A DNA stretch of 6,755 nucleotides from Tepidimonas sp. (GCA_025054905.1 JANWZF010000257.1:1-6755), one strand, 5' to 3'. Counted from the stretch's first letter, positions 1 to 6,478 are shown. Notes: generated from the sequence alone by a model not told the origin. Made by a program: numbers and translations.

Positions 1-92
1 TGCTGATCATCGGGGTGTTCTGGTGGGCGCTGCACTCGGGCCAGTTCGACAACGTCGAGCGCGAGGGTGAGCGCATCCTCCAACAAGATTGA
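1..92 (+). CDS. ccoS: CcoS, cbb3 oxidase assembly protein (3' end only)
   Basis: Only the last 29 codons are visible; the first complete codon is at 3 and the TGA stop is at 90-92. The peptide begins with the end of a hydrophobic helix (LIIGVFWWAL) followed by SGQFDNVEREGERIL. This matches the C-terminus of CcoS, a very small single-span inner-membrane protein whose family signature is a helix ending in FWWA, then SGQFDDLE and a short acidic tail. CcoS is needed for cofactor insertion into the cbb3 oxidase in the bacteria where it has been studied. Its position just before ccoN supports the call. In many genomes the copper-transporting ATPase gene ccoI lies immediately upstream of ccoS; that part is outside the window, so its presence here is only inferred. 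Confidence 0.88.
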   Translation, partial: LIIGVFWWALHSGQFDNVEREGERILQQD

Positions 93-104
93 GGGCGGTC
101 AAAT

Positions 105-120
105 CCCGGGTTTTCCCGGG
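105..120 (+). other. Small hairpin after ccoS
   Basis: CCCGGG at 105-110 and CCCGGG at 115-120 are separated by TTTT. Because CCCGGG is its own reverse complement, the pair can form a 6-bp all-GC hairpin with a four-base loop, 12 bases after the ccoS stop. There is no T-run behind it, so it is not a typical intrinsic terminator. It may weakly attenuate transcription or protect the ccoS mRNA end, and it separates ccoS from the ccoN promoter. The role is inference. Confidence 0.3.
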
Positions 121-127
121 GACAGGA

Positions 128-176
128 TTGACATACATCAAGAGCGGTGCAGGGGCGTTTGGCCATACTGCGCACC
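128..176 (+). promoter_or_regulatory. Class II FNR-dependent promoter of ccoNOQP
   Basis: TTGAC-ATAC-ATCAA at 128-141 matches the FNR/Anr box (TTGAT-N4-ATCAA) at nine of ten specified bases. After 22 bases comes CATACT (164-169), a four-of-six match to the sigma-70 -10 hexamer. If that hexamer is used, the start is near 176 and the box centre (134.5) falls at -41.5, the standard class II FNR activation position. The untranslated leader would be about 32 bases, with AGGAG at 196-200 before the ccoN ATG. The same window encodes an FNR protein. The start site is predicted, not measured. Confidence 0.82.
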
Positions 177-207
177 CGGGTGAGTTTCACACAACAGGAG
201 CGTCTCT

Positions 208-1644
208 ATGTCTGCAACCACGGCGGCCCCAGCGACGGGGGTCTACAACGACAAGGTCGTGAGGCAGTTCGCCATCATGACCGTGGTGTGGGGCATCGTC
301 GGCTTTCTGGTCGGCGTCATCATTGCCGCACAACTGGCCTGGCCGCAGCTGAACTTCGGGATCGAATACCTGACGTACAGCCGCCTGCGCCCGCTGCACA
401 CCAACGCGGTGATCTTTGCCTTTGGCGGCTCGGCGTTGTTTGCCACCGCCTATTACGTGGTGCAGCGCACCTGTCAGACCACCCTGTTTGCGCCAGCGCT
501 GGCTTCGTTCACGTTCTGGGGCTGGCAGGCTGTCATCGTGCTGGCGGCGGTGACGCTGCCGCTGGGCATCACCAGCGGCAAGGAGTACGCCGAGCTCGAG
601 TGGCCGATCGACCTGCTGATCGCGGTGGTGTGGGTGGCCTTTGCGATCGTGTTCTTCGGCACGGTGGGCACGCGCAAGGTCAAGCACATCTACGTGGCCA
701 ACTGGTTCTACGGCGCCTTCATCATCGCCGTGGCGCTGCTGCACATCGTCAACAGCGCGGCCATCCCGGTCAGCTTCTGGAAGTCCTACTCGGCCTACGC
801 CGGCGTGCAGGACGCCATGGTGCAGTGGTGGTACGGCCACAACGCGGTGGGCTTTTTCCTGACCGCGGGCTTCCTCGGGATGATGTACTACTTCATCCCG
901 AAGCAGGCGGAGCGGCCGGTGTACTCCTACCGGCTGTCGATCGTGCACTTCTGGGCACTGATCTTCACCTACATGTGGGCGGGTCCGCACCACCTGCACT
1001 ACACCGCGCTGCCGGACTGGGCGCAGTCGCTGGGTATGGTCTTCTCGCTGATCCTGCTGGCGCCGTCGTGGGGCGGCATGATCAACGGCATCATGACGCT
1101 GTCGGGGGCGTGGCACAAGCTGCGTGACGATCCGATCCTGCGCTTCCTGATCGTGTCGCTGTCGTTCTACGGCATGTCGACGTTCGAAGGGCCGATGATG
1201 TCGATCAAGACCGTCAACGCGCTGAGTCACTACACCGACTGGACCATCGGCCACGTGCACTCCGGTGCGCTGGGCTGGGTGGGTCTGGTGACGATGGGTT
1301 CGCTGTACTACCTGATCCCGCGTCTGTTTGGCCAGAAGCAGATGTACAGCGTCAAGGCCATCGAGCTGCACTTCTGGATCTCCACGATCGGCATCGTGCT
1401 GTACATCGCCGCGATGTGGATCGCCGGCGTGATGCAGGGCCTGATGTGGCGTGCGGTCAACCCCGATGGTTCGCTGACCTACACCTTTGTCGAGTCGGTC
1501 AAGGCCAGCTACCCGTTCTACGTGATCCGTCTGTTGGGTGGCTTGCTGTACCTCGGCGGGATGTTCGTGATGGCTTGGAACGTCTGGAAGACCGCGCAGC
1601 AGGGCAAGGTCGAGCCGGTGGCCATCCCCGCGCCCGCGCATTGA
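208..1644 (+). CDS. ccoN: CcoN, cbb3-type cytochrome c oxidase subunit I
   Basis: This is the 478-residue catalytic subunit of the high-affinity cbb3 oxidase in the inner membrane, which reduces oxygen to water and pumps protons. It is a polytopic heme-copper oxidase fold of the family's normal length. All expected ligands are visible: H64 and H351 for low-spin heme b, H349 for heme b3, and H211, H261 and H262 for CuB. Y255 is placed to form the cross-linked tyrosine, and E327 lies in the STFEGPM motif. Each lies four residues beyond the Pseudomonas stutzeri numbering as I recall it, which shows an intact and collinear protein. The start is fixed by AGGAG at 196-200, seven bases before the ATG. 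It is first in the ccoNOQP operon behind an FNR-type promoter, so expression at low oxygen is expected. Confidence 0.98.
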   Translation: MSATTAAPATGVYNDKVVRQFAIMTVVWGIVGFLVGVIIAAQLAWPQLNFGIEYLTYSRLRPLHTNAVIFAFGGSALFATAYYVVQRTCQTTLFAPALASFTFWGWQAVIVLAAVTLPLGITSGKEYAELEWPIDLLIAVVWVAFAIVFFGTVGTRKVKHIYVANWFYGAFIIAVALLHIVNSAAIPVSFWKSYSAYAGVQDAMVQWWYGHNAVGFFLTAGFLGMMYYFIPKQAERPVYSYRLSIVHFWALIFTYMWAGPHHLHYTALPDWAQSLGMVFSLILLAPSWGGMINGIMTLSGAWHKLRDDPILRFLIVSLSFYGMSTFEGPMMSIKTVNALSHYTDWTIGHVHSGALGWVGLVTMGSLYYLIPRLFGQKQMYSVKAIELHFWISTIGIVLYIAAMWIAGVMQGLMWRAVNPDGSLTYTFVESVKASYPFYVIRLLGGLLYLGGMFVMAWNVWKTAQQGKVEPVAIPAPAH

Positions 1645-1663
1645 TTCCCTCGGGAGTAACGAC

Positions 1664-2359
1664 ATGGCTCAACACGATCACAAGCCCAGCGGCCACGAGC
1701 GCATCGAGACCAACAACTTCCTGATGATCGTCCTGATCACCCTGGTGGTGGCGGTGGGCGGTCTGGTGGAAATCGTGCCGCTGTTCTTCCAGCACTCCAC
1801 GACCAAGCCGATCGAGGGGGTCAAGCCCTATCCGGCGCTGCAGCTGGCCGGGCGCGACATCTACATCCGCGAGGGTTGCTACACCTGCCACTCGCAGATG
1901 GTGCGGCCGTTCCATGCCGAGACGCTGCGCTATGGACCGTACTCGGTGGCGGGTGAGTTCGTCTACGACCACCCGTTCCAGTGGGGCTCCAAGCGCACCG
2001 GGCCCGACCTGGCGCGTGTCGGCGGCCGCTATTCGGACGAATGGCACCGCATTCACCTGATCAATCCGCGCGACTTGGTGCCCGAGTCCAACATGCCGGC
2101 CTATCCGTGGCTGGAGCGTCGCCAGGTTGATGCCGACGCACTGCCCGCCAAGATGCGCGCGCTGCGCAAGGTCGGGGTGCCGTACAGCGACGAAGAGATC
2201 GCCAAGGCGGCCGACGAAGTGCGCGGCAAGACCGAAATGGAGGCGCTGATCGCCTACCTGCAGGGGCTGGGGACGGCCCGTTCGTGGGACAAGCTGGCCC
2301 AGCCGGCCAAGACGGCGCAAACCAGCGCCGCGCAACCGGCTCCCAGCGCGGCCCAGTAA
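1664..2359 (+). CDS. ccoO: CcoO, cbb3-type oxidase monoheme cytochrome c subunit II
   Basis: This 231-residue membrane-anchored cytochrome c passes electrons towards the CcoN hemes on the periplasmic side. One N-terminal transmembrane helix (about residues 18-42) is followed by a single heme-attachment motif C72-Y-T-C75-H76 in the typical CcoO context GCYTCHSQMVRP. M144 in ESNMPAYPWL is the likely second axial heme ligand. The last 20 or so residues are a low-complexity Ala/Pro/Gln tail, probably disordered. The ATG at 1664 is preceded by GGGAG at 1652-1656 and lies 19 bases after the ccoN stop, consistent with co-transcription. Length and motifs are normal for the family. Confidence 0.97.
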   Translation: MAQHDHKPSGHERIETNNFLMIVLITLVVAVGGLVEIVPLFFQHSTTKPIEGVKPYPALQLAGRDIYIREGCYTCHSQMVRPFHAETLRYGPYSVAGEFVYDHPFQWGSKRTGPDLARVGGRYSDEWHRIHLINPRDLVPESNMPAYPWLERRQVDADALPAKMRALRKVGVPYSDEEIAKAADEVRGKTEMEALIAYLQGLGTARSWDKLAQPAKTAQTSAAQPAPSAAQ

Positions 2360-2386
2360 GCACGCCCAACTAGGGGGACACAAGCG

Positions 2387-2524
2387 ATGGACCTCAACGA
2401 CCTGCGCATCATCGTCACGGTGGTGAGCCTCGTTACCTTCGTCGGCATCTGGGCCTGGGCCTGGTCGCGCAAGAACCAACGGCGCTTCGAGGAGGCGGCA
2501 CGGTTGCCGTTCCAGAGCGAGTGA
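2387..2524 (+). CDS. ccoQ: CcoQ, small cbb3 oxidase subunit (CcoQ/FixQ family)
   Basis: This 45-residue single-span membrane protein starts MDLNDLRIIVTVV and stops with TGA at 2522-2524. A transmembrane helix covers about residues 7-26 and ends in IWAWAWSRKNQRRF. The aromatic belt followed by basic residues predicts a cytoplasmic C-terminus. CcoQ proteins are normally 45-70 residues and are reported to stabilise the CcoN-CcoO/CcoP complex. A GGGGG run at 2373-2377, nine bases before the ATG, serves as the ribosome binding site. The gene sits between ccoO (27-base gap) and ccoP (22-base gap), the invariant ccoNOQP place. Size, topology and position all support the call, although such short sequences carry little similarity on their own. 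Confidence 0.93.
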   Translation: MDLNDLRIIVTVVSLVTFVGIWAWAWSRKNQRRFEEAARLPFQSE

Positions 2525-2546
2525 GCCCCCCGACCGGAGAACCATC

Positions 2547-3452
2547 ATGAGCGATTTCACGAGCGATTTCTGGCACCTGTTCGTGGCGGGCGTCACCGTC
2601 ATCAGCATTCTGGCGTGCGCGTTTTTTCTGTGGGCCAGCGGCAAGACCCGCGTGATGCCTGCAGCAGATAACACCACCGGCCATGTCTGGGACGGGGATT
2701 TGCGCGAATGGAACAACCCGCTGCCGCGTTGGTGGGTGTACCTGTTCATCATCACGGTGGTGTTTGCACTCGGCTACGGCTTGCTGTACCCGATGTTGGG
2801 CAGCTCGCCGGGGGCGCTGAAGTGGTCCTCGCATGAGCAGTGGGCCTCCGAGCGGGCCAAGGCGCTGGCGGCGGTGGAGCCGCTGTACGCCAAGTTCCGC
2901 GGCACCGATCCGAAGGATCTGGCCAAGGACGCCAACGCGATGGCGGTCGGCGAGCGCCTGTATATGAACTACTGCGCACAGTGCCATGGCTCGGACGCCC
3001 GCGGCAGCAAGAGCTTTCCGAACCTGACCGACAACGACTGGCTTGGGGGTGACGGGGGGCCGGACTACATCAAGACCACCATCACGCAGGGCCGCGTCGG
3101 GGTCATGCCGCCGATGGCCGCGGCGGTGGGCACGCCTGAAGACGTGCGCAACCTGGCGCACTATGTGCTGAGTCTTTCGGGCAGCCCGCACGATGCGGTG
3201 CGTGCCAGCCAAGGTCAGGCCAAGTGGGGAGCTTGCGCAGCCTGCCACGGCCCGGACGGCAAGGGGATGCATGCCACCGGAGCGCCGAACCTGACCGACC
3301 AGATCTGGCTGCATGGCTGGGGTGAGGAGGCGATCATCCGCGGGATCAATCAGGGTTACAACAATGTCATGCCTGCGCAAAACGCTTTGCTGACCGCCGA
3401 CCAGATCCACGTGTTGACCGGCTATGTTTGGAAGCTGTCGCATGCGCAGTGA
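2547..3452 (+). CDS. ccoP: CcoP, cbb3-type oxidase diheme cytochrome c subunit III
   Basis: This 301-residue diheme cytochrome c takes electrons from soluble or membrane cytochromes and hands them to CcoO/CcoN. Two N-terminal transmembrane helices (about 8-30 and 62-84) make it the two-span form of CcoP. Two periplasmic cytochrome c domains follow. The first has C143-A-Q-C146-H147 with M187 or M190 as the distal ligand. The second has C230-A-A-C233-H234 with M275 (NNVMPAQ) as the distal ligand. The conserved GxVWDGDLREWNNPLPRWW stretch lies between the helices. GGAG at 2536-2539 sets the ATG start. The first codons carry a 10-base direct repeat (2549-2558 and 2561-2570) encoding SDF twice. 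It is the last gene before the operon's terminator. Confidence 0.97.
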   Translation: MSDFTSDFWHLFVAGVTVISILACAFFLWASGKTRVMPAADNTTGHVWDGDLREWNNPLPRWWVYLFIITVVFALGYGLLYPMLGSSPGALKWSSHEQWASERAKALAAVEPLYAKFRGTDPKDLAKDANAMAVGERLYMNYCAQCHGSDARGSKSFPNLTDNDWLGGDGGPDYIKTTITQGRVGVMPPMAAAVGTPEDVRNLAHYVLSLSGSPHDAVRASQGQAKWGACAACHGPDGKGMHATGAPNLTDQIWLHGWGEEAIIRGINQGYNNVMPAQNALLTADQIHVLTGYVWKLSHAQ

Positions 3453-3463
3453 GACCGCACGGG

Positions 3464-3512
3464 TTGCGTAAGGTCAACACCTCACCATACCGGCTCGGGT
3501 AACATGAACCCG
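3464..3512 (+). promoter_or_regulatory. Candidate FNR-dependent promoter of ccoG
   Basis: TTGCG-TAAG-GTCAA at 3464-3477 resembles an FNR box with seven of ten specified bases matched. Exactly 22 bases later lies TAACAT (3500-3505), four of six to a -10 hexamer and keeping the key A2 and T6. The implied start is about 3512 and the box centre (3470.5) would be at -41.5, the same geometry as the ccoN promoter. The -10 lies at the end of the left arm and in the loop of the ccoP terminator, and the start lies in its right arm, so a transcript from here would lack the hairpin. The box is degenerate, so this is a moderate-confidence inference. Confidence 0.48.
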
Positions 3513-3530
3513 AGCCGGTTTTTCGTTTTT
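3489..3530 (+). terminator. Intrinsic terminator of ccoNOQP
   Basis: A perfect 12-bp inverted repeat, ACCGGCTCGGGT (3489-3500) and ACCCGAGCCGGT (3508-3519), encloses a seven-base loop. It is followed by a T-rich tract (TTTTCGTTTTT) ending at 3530. It lies 36 bases after the ccoP stop. This is a textbook rho-independent terminator and should end most ccoNOQP transcripts before ccoG. Confidence 0.93.
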
Positions 3531-3547
3531 GCCAAGGCAGGTTCGCG

Positions 3548-4960
3548 ATGAGCACCAGCGCCCAACCCAAAGTCCTCAGCGATGAGGAAGTCGAGATCTC
3601 CCTTTATGCGGCGCGCAAGAAAATCTATCCGCGCGCCGTCAACGGGGTGTTTGCGCGCTGGCGATGGGTGTTCGTGTGGCTGACGCAGCTGGTCTTCTAC
3701 GGGCTGCCGTGGCTGACCTGGGGGCAGCGCCAGGCGGTGCTGTTCGATCTGGAAGCGCGCCGCTTCTACATCTTTGGTCTGGTGCTGTACCCCCAGGATT
3801 TCATTTACTTGACCGGCATTCTCGTGGTGTCGGCGCTGGCGCTGTTTTTGTTCACGGCGATCGCCGGCCGGCTGTGGTGCGGCTACGCCTGCCCGCAGAC
3901 CGTCTACACCGAGATCTACCTGTGGCTGGAAAAGCTGTTCGAAGGGGATCGCTCGGCGCGCATGCGGCTGGATCAGGGGCCGTGGGATGCCAACAAGATC
4001 CTGCGCAAGACCGGCAGGCAGATCGCCTGGATCGCGGTCGGGCTGTGGACCGGGTTCACATTTGCGGGCTATTTCACCCCGATCCGTGAATTAGGCCAAG
4101 CCGTGCTGACCTGGGATCTGGGGCCGTGGCAGACGTTCTGGATCTTCTTCTACGGTTTTGCCACGTACGGCAATGCAGGCTACATGCGCGAGCAGGTCTG
4201 CAAGTACATGTGTCCCTATGCGCGCTTCCAGAGCGCGATGTTCGACAAGGACACGATGATCGTGACCTACGACGCGCAACGCGGTGAGCCGCGCGGTGCG
4301 CGCAAGCGTTCCGCCGACCCGAAGGCGTTGGGTCTGGGCGACTGCATCGACTGCACGCTGTGCGTGCAGGTGTGCCCAACCGGCATCGACATTCGCAACG
4401 GGTTGCAGTACGAGTGCATCGGCTGTGGCGCGTGCGCCGATGTCTGCGATGAGGTGATGGACAAGATGGGCTACCCGCGCGGTCTGGTCAAATATTCGAC
4501 CCAAAACGGCATGGCGCACGGCTGGACGCGGGCGCAGATGATCCGGCGCGCGTTCCGTCCCCGGGTGCTGGTGTACAGTGCCATCCTGTTGACGATCGTG
4601 GCGGCGTTGGGGGTCAGTCTGTGGCTGCGGGTGCCGCTGAAGGTGGACGTGATTCGCGACCGTGGCGCCCTGGCGCGGCTGGTCGAAATGGGCCGCATCG
4701 AAAATGTCTACCGCATCCAGTTCATGAACGCGGCGGAGCAGGAGCGCACCCTGCAGATCCAGGTCGAGGGCTTGCCGGGCATCCAGGTCGCTTCCGAGCC
4801 CACCGTGCATCTGTTGCCGACCGAGGTGCGGTCGGTGGCGGTGCGCGTGCAGGTTCCCCCGGGGCAGCCCAGCGGCACGCATCCGATCACGTTCACGTTC
4901 CGCAGCGCCGATGGGGCGCTGGCGGTGACCGAAAAGACGACCTTCCTGGTGCCGCGTTGA
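3548..4960 (+). CDS. ccoG: CcoG (FixG/RdxA), cbb3 oxidase accessory iron-sulfur protein
   Basis: This is a 470-residue polytopic membrane protein, normal in length. It has hydrophobic spans near 38-58, 83-107, 158-176, 195-213 and 338-360. Between the fourth and fifth spans is a ferredoxin-like two-cluster domain: C266, C269, C272 and C276-P, then C290, C293, C296 and C300. Two further membrane-edge pairs, C111-x3-C115 (CGYACPQTVY) and C218-x3-C222 (CKYMCPYARFQ), are typical of the family. Residues 362-470 form the FixG-type Ig-like C-terminal domain, probably periplasmic. Studies in other bacteria support a role as a copper reductase supplying Cu(I) for the CuB centre of cbb3 oxidase. The ATG is preceded by only a modest purine-rich site (AAGGCAGG). 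It lies behind the ccoP terminator and probably has its own promoter. Confidence 0.97.
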   Translation: MSTSAQPKVLSDEEVEISLYAARKKIYPRAVNGVFARWRWVFVWLTQLVFYGLPWLTWGQRQAVLFDLEARRFYIFGLVLYPQDFIYLTGILVVSALALFLFTAIAGRLWCGYACPQTVYTEIYLWLEKLFEGDRSARMRLDQGPWDANKILRKTGRQIAWIAVGLWTGFTFAGYFTPIRELGQAVLTWDLGPWQTFWIFFYGFATYGNAGYMREQVCKYMCPYARFQSAMFDKDTMIVTYDAQRGEPRGARKRSADPKALGLGDCIDCTLCVQVCPTGIDIRNGLQYECIGCGACADVCDEVMDKMGYPRGLVKYSTQNGMAHGWTRAQMIRRAFRPRVLVYSAILLTIVAALGVSLWLRVPLKVDVIRDRGALARLVEMGRIENVYRIQFMNAAEQERTLQIQVEGLPGIQVASEPTVHLLPTEVRSVAVRVQVPPGQPSGTHPITFTFRSADGALAVTEKTTFLVPR

Positions 4961-5027
4961 CGTTGCACCGGGTTGGCGGAGCTAAGGGTTGTCCCGAGGC
5001 GCGCCAATACCGTAGAGGGCATACACT

Positions 5028-5333
5028 ATGATCACGATGAATCCGTCTGACGCGCGCACGCGCAGTATCTCGCGCCGCCCCTGGTTTCGCGAACCGATGA
5101 TGTGGCTTGTGGTCGGAGGCCCACTGGTGGTGGTGGTGGCGTCGCTGGTGACGTTCTGGATCGCGGTGCGCCATGCCGATCAGGTGCTGCCGACCGAGGC
5201 TGAAGTGGCCCGCGTCGCCGAGCCGCTGGATCGACTGCCGCCGCAGGAGCGTTTGCAGGCGCAAAAAGCCTTGTTGCCGGCCAACCAGGCGCGCAACCAC
5301 GTCGTCTCGCCGACGCTGCCGCAAAGTCGCTGA
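5028..5333 (+). CDS. ccoH: Short CcoH/FixH-family membrane protein
   Basis: This 101-residue protein has one N-terminal helix (about 24-47) and a short outward tail. The RRPWF...MMWLVVGGPLVVVVAS stretch is the FixH/CcoH membrane anchor, and the end (ALLPANQARNH) resembles short FixH proteins I know from Comamonadaceae. CcoH helps assemble or stabilise the cbb3 complex. Here nearly all of the periplasmic domain found in the longer (about 150-170 residue) family members is missing. The family's EDYYR-like motif after the helix is replaced by VLPTEAEVARVAEPLDRL. The frame ends with a normal stop, and I see no frameshift remnant. AGAGGG at 5014-5019 supports the ATG at 5028; an in-frame ATG at 5037 is a possible alternative. 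It follows ccoG by 67 bases. Confidence 0.8.
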   Translation: MITMNPSDARTRSISRRPWFREPMMWLVVGGPLVVVVASLVTFWIAVRHADQVLPTEAEVARVAEPLDRLPPQERLQAQKALLPANQARNHVVSPTLPQSR

Positions 5334-5387
5334 AGGCAGCGGGCGGGTCGCGGCGCGATCGTTCATCGGAAAGAGGAGACGCACACG

Positions 5388-5702
5388 ATGACCCGCACGC
5401 AACGCATTCTGTGGATCGCCTGGCCGGCTTTCCTGATGGCCGCCGTGATCGAAATGGTGGTCTTTGCCTTTGTCGATCCGCACGAACTGCACTGGGGTGG
5501 CGAGGCGCTGGGCTGGTCGCGCCAGGCGATCTACACGCTGGCGTTTTTTATTTTCTGGGGCCTGACGATGGCCTCCAGCGCGCTGACCACGCTGTTGTCG
5601 ATGTCCCCATGGGAGATCAATCGCTGCCCGGTGCCTCCCGGGCAGCGCCCGGCCGAGTGCGTGCGCAACACCCCCGCGGGAGGATGCCAGGGTTGCGGTT
5701 GA
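5388..5702 (+). CDS. Unrecognised two-span membrane protein with cysteine-containing tail
   Basis: This 104-residue protein has no function I can name, though similar small proteins seem to recur beside ccoG/fixH in Burkholderiales. A strong AGGAG at 5374-5378 precedes the ATG. Two helices are predicted, about 7-28 and 47-70, the first carrying a buried glutamate (E22). The basic N-terminus suggests an N-in/C-in topology. The loop DPHELHWGGEALGWS, with H32 and H35, would then face the periplasm. The cytosolic tail after SMSPWEINRCP holds four cysteines (C80, C91, C100, C103), the last two as GGCQGCG at the very C-terminus. Histidines outside and cysteines inside would suit metal handling, and the neighbours are cbb3 assembly genes, but that role is speculation. 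It lies 54 bases after ccoH and probably shares its transcript. Confidence 0.85.
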   Translation: MTRTQRILWIAWPAFLMAAVIEMVVFAFVDPHELHWGGEALGWSRQAIYTLAFFIFWGLTMASSALTTLLSMSPWEINRCPVPPGQRPAECVRNTPAGGCQGCG

Positions 5703-5708
5703 GATGGC

Positions 5709-5727
5709 CGGCGTGCCGGCGACGCCG
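5709..5727 (+). other. Hairpin between convergent genes
   Basis: CGGCGT (5709-5714) and ACGCCG (5722-5727) can pair around a seven-base loop. An overlapping GCCGG/CCGGC hairpin (5707-5711 with 5716-5720) is an alternative fold. It fills the 25-base gap between the stop codons of the plus-strand membrane protein gene and minus-strand fnr. No T-run follows on either strand, so it is at best a weak bidirectional terminator. Confidence 0.3.
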
Positions 5728-6447
5728 TCACAGCGGTTCGCCTTGGTTGACCATCGCGTGCAGCGCCTCGGGCTTGAGGATGCGCACGTGGCGCTGTTTG
5801 ACCTCGATGATGCCCTCATCCTGGAAGCGGGAGAAGGTTCGGCTGACCGTCTCCAGCTTCATGCCGAGGTAGCTGCCGATTTCCTCCCGCGTCATGCGCA
5901 GGATCATTTCCGAGCGTGAAAAGCCGCGCGCGTGCAGCCGCTGCACGAGGTTGAGCAAAAACGCCGCCAGCCGCTCCTCGGCGCGCATGCTGCCCAGCAG
6001 CAGCATCACCCCCTGGTCGCGCACGATCTCGCGGCTCATGATGCGGTGCACGTGATGCTGCAGTGTGCTGAACGTGCGCGACAGCTCTTCCAGCTTGTCG
6101 AAGGGCAGCACGCACACCTCCGCGTCTTCCAGCGCCACCGCCGAGCACGAGTGCTTGTCCTGCACGATGCCGTCCAGGCCGAGGATTTCGCCGGCCATCT
6201 GAAAGCCCGTCACCTGGTCGCGCCCGTCGGCGGTGTTGATGACGGTCTTGAAAAAACCGGAGCGCACCGCGTACAGCGATGTGAAGGCGTCACCAGCAGC
6301 AAACAGCGTGCTGCCCCGGCGCACGCGGCGCCGCGTGCTGATCAGGTCGTCGAGTTGCGCCATCTCGTGAGCATCGAGGCCAACCGGGATGCACAGTTCG
6401 CGCAGGTTGCAGCTCGAGCAGGCGACTTTGATGGCGTGCATGTCCAT
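5728..6447 (-). CDS. fnr: FNR-family oxygen-sensing transcriptional regulator
   Basis: This is a 239-residue CRP/FNR-family regulator. The N-terminus has the cluster motif C10-x2-C13-x5-C19 (CSSCNLRELCIPVGL). C112 in ALEDAEVCVLPF aligns with E. coli C122, so all four ligands of an oxygen-labile [4Fe-4S] cluster are present. A cyclic-nucleotide-binding-like beta-barrel (about 30-120) and a dimerisation helix (about 123-155) follow. The C-terminal helix-turn-helix contains EEIGSYLGMKLETVSRTFSRFQ-like sequence (residues 189-209). E199, S202 and R203 correspond to the E. coli residues that read TTGA half-sites. I place the start at 6447 (MDMHAIKV), with AAAGGAA at 6456-6462 eight bases upstream. 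The open frame continues to 6600 but that extension is not FNR-like. It probably activates ccoN, ccoG and hemN in this window at low oxygen. Confidence 0.95.
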   Translation of the reverse strand: MDMHAIKVACSSCNLRELCIPVGLDAHEMAQLDDLISTRRRVRRGSTLFAAGDAFTSLYAVRSGFFKTVINTADGRDQVTGFQMAGEILGLDGIVQDKHSCSAVALEDAEVCVLPFDKLEELSRTFSTLQHHVHRIMSREIVRDQGVMLLLGSMRAEERLAAFLLNLVQRLHARGFSRSEMILRMTREEIGSYLGMKLETVSRTFSRFQDEGIIEVKQRHVRILKPEALHAMVNQGEPL

Positions 6448-6465
6448 GGATGGGGTTCCTTTCGT

Positions 6466-6478
6466 CGCTGGGATGATA
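6466..6478 (-). promoter_or_regulatory. Possible fnr -10 region
   Basis: On the minus strand TATCAT (plus-strand 6473-6478) matches the sigma-70 -10 hexamer at five of six bases. A start near 6466 would leave a leader of about 19 bases before fnr. No convincing -35 is found 16-18 bases upstream, so the call is weak. Confidence 0.3.

Noticed and set aside
128..133. TTGACA as a perfect sigma-70 -35 hexamer for ccoN
   Set aside because: The sequence 16-18 bases downstream is G-rich with no -10-like hexamer. The bases are better explained as the left half of the FNR box.
187..1665. A 492-residue open frame on the minus strand across ccoN
   Set aside because: It is antisense to a gene with every catalytic ligand intact. 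Its product is rich in His, Arg, Gln and Asp with no recognisable domain, typical of the complementary frame in high-GC coding DNA.
2549..2570. 10-base direct repeat at the start of ccoP
   Set aside because: It encodes the MSDFTSDFW N-terminus, a sequence common in CcoP proteins as I recall them, so it is probably just coding and not a regulatory or mobile repeat.
1499..2755. A 418-residue minus-strand open frame across ccoN, ccoO, ccoQ and ccoP
   Set aside because: It spans four well-supported plus-strand genes, shows no protein-family features and has no plausible ribosome binding context.
2433..3443. A 336-residue minus-strand open frame opposite ccoP
   Set aside because: It is antisense to a clear diheme cytochrome gene, and its composition is that of a GC-rich shadow frame.
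4893..5819. A 308-residue minus-strand open frame opposite ccoH and the small membrane protein gene
   Set aside because: It overlaps the end of fnr in another frame and two plus-strand genes with good ribosome binding sites, and its sequence is Arg/Pro/Gln-rich without domains.
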